Source of the DNA: JAFGSZ01 sp964492185
GTDB lineage: Bacteria > Bacteroidota > Bacteroidia > Bacteroidales > UBA10428
DNA: 12,079 nt
Assembly: GCA_964492185.1 (NCBI GenBank)
Contig: CAZBJH010000109.1
Location: 1-12,079 of the forward strand
Direction: 5' to 3'
Part shown: positions 1 through 6,328 of the stretch, one piece after another
How the letters are laid out: every line of letters starts with the position of its first letter
Numbering within the stretch: position 1 is the first letter of the stretch
Made by a program: the position numbers and the translations under genes
Notes under the pieces: generated by a model
Seen by the model: the letters and a program-made list of their open reading frames with translations, nothing else
Database searches by the model: none
Told to the model about the DNA's origin: nothing

Positions 1-4
1 TTTG

Positions 5-60
5 CCTACTTTTTATGTGGAAGATAAAAAGTAGGTCGAACTGCCTTGCGGGCAGTTCGA
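5..60. repeat. two adjacent perfect hairpins downstream of algH
   Basis: Two back-to-back inverted repeats. The first has 12-bp arms at 5-16 and 24-35 around a 7-nt loop. The second has 10-bp arms (TCGAACTGCC and its complement) at 36-45 and 51-60 around a 5-nt loop. They lie about 80 bp past the algH stop, so the transcript of algH could end here. The first stem carries runs of A and T in its own arms rather than a separate U-tract, so a classical intrinsic terminator is not certain. The GC-rich second hairpin could equally be a dispersed intergenic repeat. The stems are seen directly; the terminator role is inference. Confidence 0.5.
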
Positions 61-141
61 AACCCCGGCCCGCGGGAAGAAATTAAAACAATATTATTCT
101 ATACAATAGCCACATACTTACCTATGTTACTGAAATAAGGA

Positions 142-729
142 TCAATTCATCTGGGGATTTTCCGGAAAGTTTGTCCACAGTTCGTACTTTTTCCCCATTT
201 TCTTCAGGGTATTTTTCCAGAAACCTTTATTTGAATGTGACATGACCTCAGCCGGTTTGACTGTTGTAACTATCCATGCATTCTCAGCCAGCTCATTGTT
301 CAGCTGATTGGCGCTCCAGCCTGAATAGCCGAGGAAAAAGCGGATCTGGTCCTTTGGAAGGTTGCCGGTTTGGATAAGATCCTTTATCACGGCAAAATCA
401 CCTCCCCAGTAAATATTATCAATAACATGAATACTGTTGGGAATAATATCTCCAAGGGTGTGCAGATAATGGATGGTATTGGTATTTACAGGCCCGCCCA
501 AAGAAACAAATGCATTAATCCGTGGAAAATTCTTCACTACCTCATTTACTTTAATATTCATGGGTTTATTCAGCACAAAACCCACCGAGCCTTCATCGGT
601 ATGCTCGGTCAGCAGGACGATGGAACGTTTAAAATAGTTGTCCTGCAGGAAAGGCTCGGAGATAAGGATACGTCCTTTCTGAGGCTCTATATTCGTATCC
701 ATATCGAAGAAATTATAGTTCAGATCCAT
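142..729 (-). CDS. algH: YqgE/AlgH family protein
   Basis: About 195 residues from the ATG at 729, the usual size for the YqgE/AlgH family. Family signatures are visible: a GRILISEPFL start near residue 19, the stretch SIVLLTEHTDEGSVGFVLNKP, a LGGPV turn, and FFLGYSGWSANQLNNEL in the C-terminal half. The protein looks cytoplasmic, with no signal peptide or membrane span. In Pseudomonas the family was named for an effect on alginate genes, but its biochemical role is not established. An in-frame GTG at 780 would add 17 residues. I reject it because that extension is encoded partly by a solitary repeat end (766-780), while the ATG at 729 gives the family-typical short N-terminus. It is divergent from nhaC and appears monocistronic. 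Confidence 0.9.
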   Translation of the reverse strand: MDLNYNFFDMDTNIEPQKGRILISEPFLQDNYFKRSIVLLTEHTDEGSVGFVLNKPMNIKVNEVVKNFPRINAFVSLGGPVNTNTIHYLHTLGDIIPNSIHVIDNIYWGGDFAVIKDLIQTGNLPKDQIRFFLGYSGWSANQLNNELAENAWIVTTVKPAEVMSHSNKGFWKNTLKKMGKKYELWTNFPENPQMN

Positions 730-765
730 AATCCCGTTAATATAATGCTTTTTTAAAGACCTGTA

Positions 766-780
766 TTTATGGACAGACAC
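766..780 (+). repeat. solitary terminal sequence of the palindromic element family
   Basis: The 15 bases TTTATGGACAGACAC match exactly the right terminus of the palindromic elements at 6160-6322 (one mismatch) and 6329-6469 (exact). No element body is present on either side: to the left is the start of algH and to the right are unrelated bases. It is either a relic of an excised or eroded copy, or an end captured by recombination. It lies 37 bp upstream of the algH ATG. Confidence 0.6.
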
Positions 781-794
781 ATGGCCAGTTAAAC

Positions 795-817
795 ATTTGT
801 CAACTTTATTGACAAAT
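795..817. promoter_or_regulatory. 9+9 bp perfect inverted repeat, candidate operator
   Basis: ATTTGTCAA, five bases (CTTTA), then TTGACAAAT: a perfect dyad with 9-bp arms in the algH-nhaC divergent intergenic region. Arm length and spacing suit a dimeric helix-turn-helix regulator. It lies 66-88 bp upstream of the algH ATG and just downstream of a TAAATTTG box on the minus strand, where a bound repressor could block algH transcription. The symmetry is seen directly; the regulator and target are inference. No regulator gene lies in the window. Confidence 0.45.
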
Positions 818-833
818 ACTGTTTACCTGTGAG

Positions 834-841
834 CAAATTTA
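834..841 (-). promoter_or_regulatory. candidate -7 box for algH
   Basis: On the minus strand the sequence is TAAATTTG, which fits the Bacteroidota -7 consensus TAxxTTTG. A transcript would start near 827, about 98 nt before the algH ATG. I do not find a clear TTTG at the -33 position, so this is a weak call. Confidence 0.25.
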
Positions 842-881
842 TAACAAAATCATTTAAAATACATTGAAGAATCAAAGAATA

Positions 882-935
882 AAAACATGTATTTTATTGA
901 GCTTTTAGGATTTGATAAATAAAAATACGTATTTT
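882..935. promoter_or_regulatory. pair of AT-rich palindromic boxes upstream of nhaC
   Basis: A perfect 14-bp palindrome AAAATACGTATTTT lies at 922-935. A close relative, AAAACATGTATTTT, lies at 882-895, its centre exactly 40 bp away. A weaker half-site AAAATACATT starts at 856. The nhaC start codon is 39 bp after the second box. Two similar boxes on the same helical face before a Na+/H+ antiporter gene suggest a regulator-binding region, but nothing identifies the protein. Confidence 0.35.
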
Positions 936-973
936 GTCCTGCATTCTGTTAAATCCGAAAGCTATTGCATTAA

Positions 974-2461
974 ATGGATCCCGAGATAAAAAAACCAACA
1001 CTTTTCCAGTCCCTTATTCCAATTGTTTTTCTGATCTTTTTCCTTTCTCTCAATGTATTGTTTTTCGGAGAGGATACCCTGTCAGGTTCAAACCAGGTAA
1101 TTCTTTTACTGGCAGCGGCTATTGCCTCTGTGATTGCCATACGACTGAACTACAGTTGGGTATCCATACGTAATTCCATGGTTGCCAGCATTGGCAAAGC
1201 CATGCCGTCAATACTCATTCTTCTTATCATTGGATCCCTGGCGGGTACCTGGTTGATCAGCGGTGTGGTGCCGGCACTGATATATTACGGTCTTAAGATC
1301 ATTCATCCCGGCATCTTTTTATTTACAGCTATTGTTGTAAGTGGTGTTGTATCACTGGTGACCGGCAGTTCGTGGTCCACCATTGCCACCATAGGTATTG
1401 CATTGCTTGGCATAGGTCAGGCACTGGGCATTCATGAAGGCCTTGTCGCGGGGGCCATTATCTCCGGCGCTTATTTCGGTGATAAAATGTCCCCTTTATC
1501 CGATACCACCAACCTTGCTCCCGCTGTTGCCGGCACAGATCTTTTTACTCATATACGTTATATGACTTATACTACATGGCCCTCGATAATAATAACATGC
1601 ATAATCTTTCTTGTAATAGGTTTTACATATGATTTTTCTGCCGCACATACTGATATTGAAGGCGTTATTTCAGCGATAGAATCATCATTTACTATCCATC
1701 CCGTATTATTTCTGGTGCCTGTGATACTCGTATTTATCATTATAAAAAAGGTTTCTCCCTTGCCGGCATTGCTGATAGGTACCCTGCTGGGAGGACTTTT
1801 CGCTATCATATTTCAGCCGCAGCTTATCCGGTCACTGGCAGGAGAGGAATACAATTACTTTTCGGCTTCCTATGTTGCCGTTATGCACTCCATGTTCGGG
1901 GAAGTGTCGGTGCACACTTCAAATGAAATGGTTAACGAGCTGTTCACAACCGGTGGGATGGCAGGCATGCTCAATACCGTGTGGCTTATCCTTTCGGCCA
2001 TGACCTTTGGCGGTGCTATGGAAGCGGGCGGTCTGCTACGCGGGATCACCGAATCCATCATCAGGCTGGCAAATTCTACCGGGTCACTGGTAGCCTCGAC
2101 TATAGGGACATGCATTTTCTTTAACCTTACTGCATCCGACCAGTATATCTCCATTGTTGTGCCCGGCCGCATGTTCTCAAAAACATACCGCGAACGGGGC
2201 TTTAAACCCGAATTGCTTAGCCGTACGCTGGAAGACAGCGGTACCCTTACTTCAGTGCTGATACCGTGGAATACCTGTGGCGCTACCCAGTCGCGTGTGC
2301 TGGGTGTATCGGTCTTAACTTATCTTCCTTATTGTTTTTTCAACCTTATCAACCCGCTTATCGCCGTGTTGATCGCTTATCTGAATATCAGGATCAGAAA
2401 GTATTCAAAGGGTGAAGCTGATGAGGTAGCGCTGGACGAAGATCACAGGAGAGATGTATAG
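974..2461 (+). CDS. nhaC: Na+/H+ antiporter, NhaC family
   Basis: A 495-residue polytopic inner-membrane protein with about a dozen hydrophobic segments, near the usual NhaC length. The family signature GAYFGDKMSPLSDTTNLA is at residues 165-182, preceded by TGSSWSTIATIG at 130-141, both part of the ion pathway in this superfamily. A second symmetric half carries DSGTLTSVLIPWNTCGA near residue 420, typical of NhaC. The family exchanges cytoplasmic Na+ for external H+, giving pH and sodium homeostasis. The charged C-terminal tail (RIRKYSKGEADEVALDEDHRRDV region) is cytoplasmic. The ATG at 974 starts directly before MDPEIKKP, a normal short NhaC N-terminus. It stands alone on the plus strand, divergent from algH and convergent with the acetyltransferase. 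It fits functionally with the Na+-NQR locus 4 kb away. Confidence 0.93.
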   Translation: MDPEIKKPTLFQSLIPIVFLIFFLSLNVLFFGEDTLSGSNQVILLLAAAIASVIAIRLNYSWVSIRNSMVASIGKAMPSILILLIIGSLAGTWLISGVVPALIYYGLKIIHPGIFLFTAIVVSGVVSLVTGSSWSTIATIGIALLGIGQALGIHEGLVAGAIISGAYFGDKMSPLSDTTNLAPAVAGTDLFTHIRYMTYTTWPSIIITCIIFLVIGFTYDFSAAHTDIEGVISAIESSFTIHPVLFLVPVILVFIIIKKVSPLPALLIGTLLGGLFAIIFQPQLIRSLAGEEYNYFSASYVAVMHSMFGEVSVHTSNEMVNELFTTGGMAGMLNTVWLILSAMTFGGAMEAGGLLRGITESIIRLANSTGSLVASTIGTCIFFNLTASDQYISIVVPGRMFSKTYRERGFKPELLSRTLEDSGTLTSVLIPWNTCGATQSRVLGVSVLTYLPYCFFNLINPLIAVLIAYLNIRIRKYSKGEADEVALDEDHRRDV

Positions 2462-2493
2462 TAATGGGTAGTATTTCAAATACGTAATAATAC

Positions 2494-2516
2494 GGGTATG
2501 CTGAAAAGGCAGACCC
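2494..2516. terminator. hairpin between convergent nhaC and GNAT genes
   Basis: GGGTaTGC pairs with GCAgACCC around a 7-nt loop (2502-2508), with one internal mismatch. It lies 33 bp past the nhaC stop and just beyond the stop of the opposing acetyltransferase gene. On the plus strand it is followed by TTATCAAATATTTTTT, a weak U-rich run. It is a plausible bidirectional terminator between converging genes. Confidence 0.45.
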
Positions 2517-2519
2517 TTA

Positions 2520-3005
2520 TCAAATATTTTTTCCGGATTGAATATTTTTTTCAAAATAAAATTCACTGTAAGGCATATTACCGTCATTCCTGTCCTGAAC
2601 AATGCCCTTTACGAAACCGTATTTTTCATAGAACGCGTGACCCCTGATAAAGCGGGTATCCGACCACAGGGAGATCTTTTCCAAACCTCTTTCAATGCAC
2701 CAATCTATAACCATCTTCATTAGCCGGTCAGCAACACCCTGTCCTCGGCAGGGTTTTACTACATACATTCTTTTGAGCCATGCCCCTGATGATCTCTTAT
2801 CCTTATATACGGCCACAGTGCCAATGATCTCCCCGTCTTTAATAAATTTCCAGAACATACCTCCTTCCCGCTGGTAGTTGGATTCAATGTCCAGCAGATC
2901 GGCATCAGCTTTTTCAAGGCAGATGGAATCGCCGTATTCACGATATATGGAATCTATTATCCGTATTATCCGGTCTTTGTCTTCGTTCTTTGCTTCTGAT
3001 ATCAT
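2520..3005 (-). CDS. GNAT-family N-acetyltransferase
   Basis: A 161-residue single-domain protein with the GNAT fold pattern. Motif A, KRMYVVKPCRGQGVADRLM, ends in the acetyl-CoA phosphate-binding loop RGQGVA (87-92). It is followed by SLWSDTRF (112-119) and the C-terminal AFYEKYGFVKG (124-134), the classic motif B. GNAT enzymes transfer an acetyl group from acetyl-CoA to an amine; the substrate cannot be told from sequence. It appears cytoplasmic. I prefer the ATG at 3005, whose product starts MISEAKNEDKDRI; a GTG at 3023 would add six residues. The gene follows the E1 dehydrogenase on the same strand after a 73-bp spacer with no clear terminator, so it may be co-transcribed. No functional link to that enzyme is implied. 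Confidence 0.85.
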   Translation of the reverse strand: MISEAKNEDKDRIIRIIDSIYREYGDSICLEKADADLLDIESNYQREGGMFWKFIKDGEIIGTVAVYKDKRSSGAWLKRMYVVKPCRGQGVADRLMKMVIDWCIERGLEKISLWSDTRFIRGHAFYEKYGFVKGIVQDRNDGNMPYSEFYFEKNIQSGKNI

Positions 3006-3023
3006 GAGGAAGTAACAATTCAC

Positions 3024-3079
3024 ATACAGCGGATAAAGATATTAATCTGACAAATTAATTCCTTACATATACGCTGTAT
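3024..3079. repeat. 8-bp inverted repeat spanning the E1-GNAT spacer
   Basis: ATACAGCG at 3024-3031 and CGCTGTAT at 3072-3079 are perfect complements 40 bp apart; the second arm abuts the E1 stop codon. The loop is large and AT-rich (it contains two ATTAAT sequences), so it is a poor terminator. It may be a weak attenuating structure between the two minus-strand genes, or chance. Confidence 0.25.
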
Positions 3080-5075
3080 TATTCATACAATGTCGGGTAT
3101 TTTTCAGGATTGATATCATGCATTAGCCGATATATGGTTTCAAAAACATTCTCGGCATTGGGGTTGGAAAAATAATCACCGTCGGTTGTATATGCCGGCC
3201 TGTGGTCCATAGCGGTCAGTGTACGCGGCGGTGCATCAAGGTATTGCCAGACTTGTTGCCCTTCGAGGGCCTGCTGCATCATATATGCTGTTGCCCCGCC
3301 CGGGACATCTTCGTCAAAGAAAACCACCCTCTTTGTCTTTTTAATCGATTCACTTATTGTCTCATTAAGATCGAAAGGAAGAAGCGTTTGCACATCGATC
3401 AGATCAACATGAATATCAAAATCATGCAGCTGTTTGACAGCATCCTGTGCTATTCTTACGCATGATCCGTATGTAACAAGAGTAATATCATCCCCTTCTT
3501 CAAGAACTTCGGCAATACCCAGCGGTACCCTGAATTCACCGATATTGACGGGACGGGATTCTTTTAGCCGGTATCCGTTAAGAGGCTCGACCACCAGTGC
3601 CGGGTCCTGCCCTTCAAGAAGCGTATTATAAAAACCCGCGGCCTGTGTCATGTTTCTGGGAACGCAAACATAAACACCCCTCAACGAGTTGATAACCATG
3701 CTCAATGGCGATCCGGCATGCCATACACCTTCAAGCCGGTGACCGCGGGTGCTTACTATCAAAGGCACCGATTGTCCCGCAGCCGTTCGCCAGTGTGTTG
3801 TTGCCAGGTCATCGCTCAATGTTTGTAATGCATATAGAAGGTAATCAAAATACTGTATCTCGGCTATCGGACGCAAGCCCCGAAGTGCCATGCCAATTCC
3901 TTTCCCTATAATGGAAGTTTCACGTATGCCGGTATCAAATACGCGTTGCGNNNNNNNNNNNNNNNNNNNNNNNNNNNNNNNNNNNNNNNNNNNNNNNNNN
4001 NNNNNNNNNNNNNNNNNNNNNNNNNNNNNNNNNNNNNNNNNNNNNNNNNNTGTTCTATATTATCAAGCTCGTTCGCCGGGGCAATATTTGAATGTCTGAT
4101 CCATTCACGCATTTTTTTTATCGGGTCGAAAGCCTTTTCCCATTCAAGGCGTTCTTTAGTTTTGTACCGTTCATGTGAGCCTGATGTTGAATGGCCCAGC
4201 GGCTGGGTCATTTCAGTAATATGAAACAATACCGGAACATGGTGCTTCCGGCATTTGCCTATCCCCTTTCCGAACATTTCCAATAATCCCGGGTAATCCC
4301 ATCCTTTTCCTTCATAAATAAGGATGCCTTTTGAGGAACCGTTTTTCGCAAATCCCTCCAGTGCTTTTGAGATATTCCCTTTGACAGTCTGCATGGCCGT
4401 TGGCACCGATATTCCATAACCGTCATCCCACACGGCAATGGCCATGGGTATCTGCAATACGGCAGCAGCGTTCATTGTTTCAAAAAAATGCCCTTCAGAT
4501 GTGCTGGCATCGCCTATTGATCCGAAAGCCACCTCGTTTCCTTTATCGGTAAGCCCGGTATATCTGTGCAACTCTTTATTTTGCCTGAACAGTTTTGAAG
4601 CCATAGCCAGCCCCAGGAGCCTGGGCATCTGGCCTGCTGTGGGAGAGATATCGGATGAGGAGTTTTTCTGATCCATAAGGTTAACCCGCTTACCCATATC
4701 ATCAAGACTCCTTGTAGCAAAGTGGTTATTAAAATTCCTGCCGCCGTTGCCGGGATTCCATTTAGTACCCGGTATACCGTATAACTGGGCAAAAAACTCT
4801 TCCATAGAGTAAATGCCTGCTGCCAGCACAAAGGTCTGGTCACGGTAATATCCCGCGCGCCAGTCGCCCTTTCTGAAATATTTGGCCATAGTGATCTGGG
4901 CAATCTCTTTACCATCACCAAAAATACCGAATTTGGCCTTGCCGGAAAAAACTTCCATTCTGCCCAGCAAGGAAAGTTGCCTGCTCTGGTTGGCAAGAAG
5001 ATAATCCTTCAGTATTTCTTTCATGGCTTCCTTTTGGCTGGTACCGGCAAAATGCAGGGTATCCTGTTTTATCAT
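3079..5075 (-). CDS. fused 2-oxoacid dehydrogenase E1 alpha/beta (split by assembly gap)
   Basis: One gene broken by 100 N. Bases 5075-4051 encode 341 residues of the alpha domain: the GYYRDQTFVLAAGIYSMEEF stretch (75-94), a thiamine-diphosphate motif written GDAS (188-191) to WDDGYGIS (216-223), and a GHSTSGSHERY loop (294-304). After the gap, 3949-3082 stay open and read RVFDTGIRETSIIGKGIG directly into MALRGLRPIAEIQYFDYLLYA, a beta-type transketolase domain with EGVWHAGSP near its active site and PGGATAYMMQQ in the C-terminal part. The enzyme decarboxylates a 2-oxoacid (branched-chain 2-oxoacid or pyruvate) and passes the acyl group to an E2 lipoyl protein. Fused alpha/beta E1 proteins are common in Bacteroidota. 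An ATG at 3891 is internal, not a start. The gap removes the alpha C-terminus and roughly the first 55-60 beta residues. No E2 or E3 gene is nearby. Two separate genes are not formally excluded. Confidence 0.85.
3951..4050. other. assembly gap of 100 N inside the E1 gene
   Basis: Exactly 100 N. The minus-strand alpha frame on the right and beta frame on the left differ, so a continuous fused ORF needs a true gap length of 3k+2, not 100. Missing domain parts (alpha tail, linker, beta N-terminus) suggest a few hundred bases. The gap is nominal, so downstream coordinates are only relative. Confidence 0.95.
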
Positions 5076-5299
5076 TATATTATTATGGTATTTTAGTTTG
5101 GTAACAAAATAAATTATGTAAAGTTTACCGGTAACTTTAATCTGTATTAATCATGCATCAGGCCCGGGGCAGATGCAGGGTGCCGAAAGCTAAGGCTTAA
5201 GGGGGGCGGAGACAATAATCCGGCCTGGGAATTATTGCCGGGCATTTAACAATAAAGGGTTGATTTATTATATTTGCAGTAGGGATAGCAAAATGATAC
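5076..5299. promoter_or_regulatory. intergenic region upstream of the E1 gene, with a 10-bp palindrome
   Basis: Non-coding spacer between the divergent E1 gene and the small-protein genes. A perfect palindrome TTACCGGTAA lies at 5125-5134, about 50 bp before the E1 start. It is flanked by AAAG and CTTT, giving near symmetry over 5120-5138, and is a possible operator for the E1 promoter. A hairpin CAATAAT (5213-5219) / ATTATTG (5231-5237) lies further right. No coding potential is convincing here. Confidence 0.3.
5245..5276 (+). promoter_or_regulatory. candidate Bacteroidota promoter for the small membrane protein genes
   Basis: TATATTTG at 5269-5276 fits the -7 consensus TAxxTTTG, with TTTA at 5245-5248 as a near match to the -33 TTTG after 20 bases. 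A transcript would begin near 5283 and reach the GTG at 5512 after about 230 nt of untranslated leader. That leader is filled by the palindromic repeats at 5300-5497, so it would be strongly structured. It is the best promoter-like match I found on the plus strand here. Confidence 0.4.
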
Positions 5300-5424
5300 A
5301 GGCACGGGTTACAAATCCGCGCCAGCAAATCCAGCAAGGTTTGCACAGTTCGAAAATGTGAGAGCCACAAGTGACAGACTTGCGGCATTTGGGGCTCTCG
5401 CATGTTTGTAACGCATGCGCATGA
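5300..5424. repeat. compound palindromic repeat (core type C)
   Basis: A nested set of inverted repeats: GTTACAAA (5308-5315) with TTTGTAAC (5405-5412) outside, GAGAGCC (5360-5366) with GGCTCTC (5393-5399) inside, and CAAGT (5368-5372) with ACTTG (5378-5382) innermost. It differs from the other repeats in the window and joins abruptly to a truncated type A element at about 5424. It looks like a dispersed intergenic palindrome of the kind common in Bacteroidota. I see only one copy here, so its repetitive nature is inferred. Confidence 0.5.
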
Positions 5425-5497
5425 GGAGTTCACGTGTCATAAATGAACAATTTTCGGACAAGCGTATCGCGGCAAATGGGACTTTATGGACAGACTC
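5425..5497 (+). repeat. truncated palindromic element, type A (right half)
   Basis: Matches the right half of the element at 6160-6322: GGAGTT, TAAATGA, TTCGGACAAGCGTA and GCAAATGGGACTTTATGGACAG are shared with few changes. It ends GGACAGACTC followed by TAAATA, as other copies do. The left half is missing and replaced by the type C palindrome, so this is a deleted or recombined copy. It ends only 15 bp before the GTG of the first small gene. Confidence 0.65.
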
Positions 5498-5511
5498 TAA
5501 ATATATAATTT

Positions 5512-5739
5512 GTGAAAATCATTATATTATTATTTGCCGTTTTACTTGTTGCACTGGCTTTTCTGGGCCTGGGCTTCAATATCTTTTTTCGTAAGGACGG
5601 TAAGTTTCCCGAGAGAGAAGTGGGTAAGAACAGGCAAATGCGAAAGCTTAATATCTCATGTGCACGTTGTGAGGAATTAGCCCGTTACCGGAAAAAGAAA
5701 ATCAGGATCAATCCCGGCAAATTAAAAATTGTCCGTTAA
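5512..5739 (+). CDS. small single-span membrane protein with CxxC, paralogue of the NqrM-like protein
   Basis: 75 residues from a GTG; no in-frame ATG lies in the N-terminal part. Residues 2-26 form one hydrophobic span (IIILLFAVLLVALAFLGLGF), followed by RKDGKFPEREVGKN, a Cys pair C50-A-R-C53 and a very basic tail rich in Lys and Arg. The span and following loop align with the next gene's product (V-L-A-F-L-G-F-K-F spacing, then SCA-C), which suggests an ancient duplication. It lacks the GSC and C-x-C-x5-C pattern of NqrM. I recall similar short proteins as conserved hypotheticals in Bacteroidota, but no function is assigned. The tail is probably cytoplasmic by the positive-inside rule. It is 54 bp upstream of the NqrM-like gene and probably in the same transcript. 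Expression may be affected by the repeat abutting its start. Confidence 0.65.
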   Translation: MKIIILLFAVLLVALAFLGLGFNIFFRKDGKFPEREVGKNRQMRKLNISCARCEELARYRKKKIRINPGKLKIVR

Positions 5740-5793
5740 ACATTCCCTCTTCCTCATTGTTTACCTGGTATAAAGAATTTAAACAAACGCTGT

Positions 5794-5988
5794 ATGGCTT
5801 TTTTAAAATTACTTCTGATGTCAGTAATACTTATGGCCGTTGTTTTCCTGGCAATGGGTATAAAGATGCTTTTTGATAAAAAGGCGACATTTACCGGCGG
5901 GTCGTGCAATACATCAATAAAGGGTCGCGAAGGCGGGGAATTCTCATGTGCATGCGGAAGGGATGAACCCTGCAGGAATGATGTTTAA
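5794..5988 (+). CDS. nqrM: NqrM-like small membrane protein (probable Na+-NQR maturation factor)
   Basis: 64 residues. One membrane span covers residues 3-27, then a short loop with four cysteines: GSC38, SC52-A-C54 and GRDEPC60. This fits the plan of NqrM (DUF539): a single N-terminal helix, a GSC motif, and a C-terminal C-x-C...PC cluster. In Vibrio, NqrM is required to assemble functional Na+-NQR, probably by delivering iron to the centre held by cysteines of NqrD and NqrE. In gammaproteobacteria the gene usually follows apbE on the same strand; here it faces the end of the nqr operon, about 480 bp from apbE. The cysteine pattern and context are seen; the assignment is inference because the stretch between GSC and CxC is not the GGLG-type sequence I expect from proteobacterial NqrM. 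A generic Bacteroidota membrane protein is the alternative. Confidence 0.6.
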   Translation: MAFLKLLLMSVILMAVVFLAMGIKMLFDKKATFTGGSCNTSIKGREGGEFSCACGRDEPCRNDV

Positions 5989-6155
5989 CCCCCGTGACAA
6001 GCTACATGATGCTATCATAATAAAATAAACGAAATATTATCCTTAATAAATACAGGGGTTTTTGCAAATATTGATCAAAATCCTTGCATTTTACAAACAA
6101 TTAATCTCCCTATCATATACATTATAAATTAATTTCGTGTTTTTCAGCAGACACT
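5989..6155. other. AT-rich intergenic stretch after the small genes
   Basis: No convincing gene. AACCCCC at 5987-5993 can pair with GGGGTT at 6055-6060, which is followed by TTTT. This is a possible long-stem terminator for the small-protein transcript, although the loop is about 60 nt. A TTGATCAA palindrome lies at about 6069-6076. The last bases, CAGACACT at 6148-6155, match the right end of the palindromic elements and may be a relic of another copy fused to the type A element that follows. Confidence 0.35.
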
Positions 6156-6159
6156 AATA

Positions 6160-6322
6160 GAGCCCGTTTATAAAGTTGGCAAAATGCTTAAACAGTTATG
6201 TGTTTGTTCAGAAAGTTCCATTTGCAAGGCTCGCGCGGTCCGGAAACGCGGAGTTTACTATTCGTAAATGAGCAATTTCCGGACAAGCGTAACGCTGCAA
6301 ATGGGACTTTATGGACAGGCAC
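6160..6322 (+). repeat. palindromic MITE-like element, type A, complete copy
   Basis: 163 bp running from GAGCCCGTTTATAAAG to TTTATGGACAGGCAC, terminal inverted repeats shared with the type B elements. It also shares the TGTTTGTTCAGAA block (6200-6212) with type B. The core is a large imperfect palindrome: GTTCCATTTGCA pairs with TGCAAATGGGAC (11 of 12), and GTCCGGAAA pairs with TTTCCGGAC around the loop. It encodes no transposase. It sits end to end with the type B copy at 6329, with only TAAATA between them. Confidence 0.75.
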
Positions 6323-6328
6323 TAAATA

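Noticed and set aside
3906..3950. short coding tail RNAYLIPAYVKLPL after the N run as the end of the E1 alpha gene
   Set aside because: This is the wrong frame beyond a gap of unknown length; the other frame encodes conserved E1 beta sequence there.
5197..5433. 78-residue minus-strand open frame
   Set aside because: It runs through the type C palindrome and promoter region with low-complexity, cysteine-scattered content and no family resemblance.
5794..5988. ferredoxin or rubredoxin-like assignment for the cysteine-rich small protein
   Set aside because: The cysteine spacing does not fit either family and the protein has an N-terminal membrane helix; NqrM-like is a better match.
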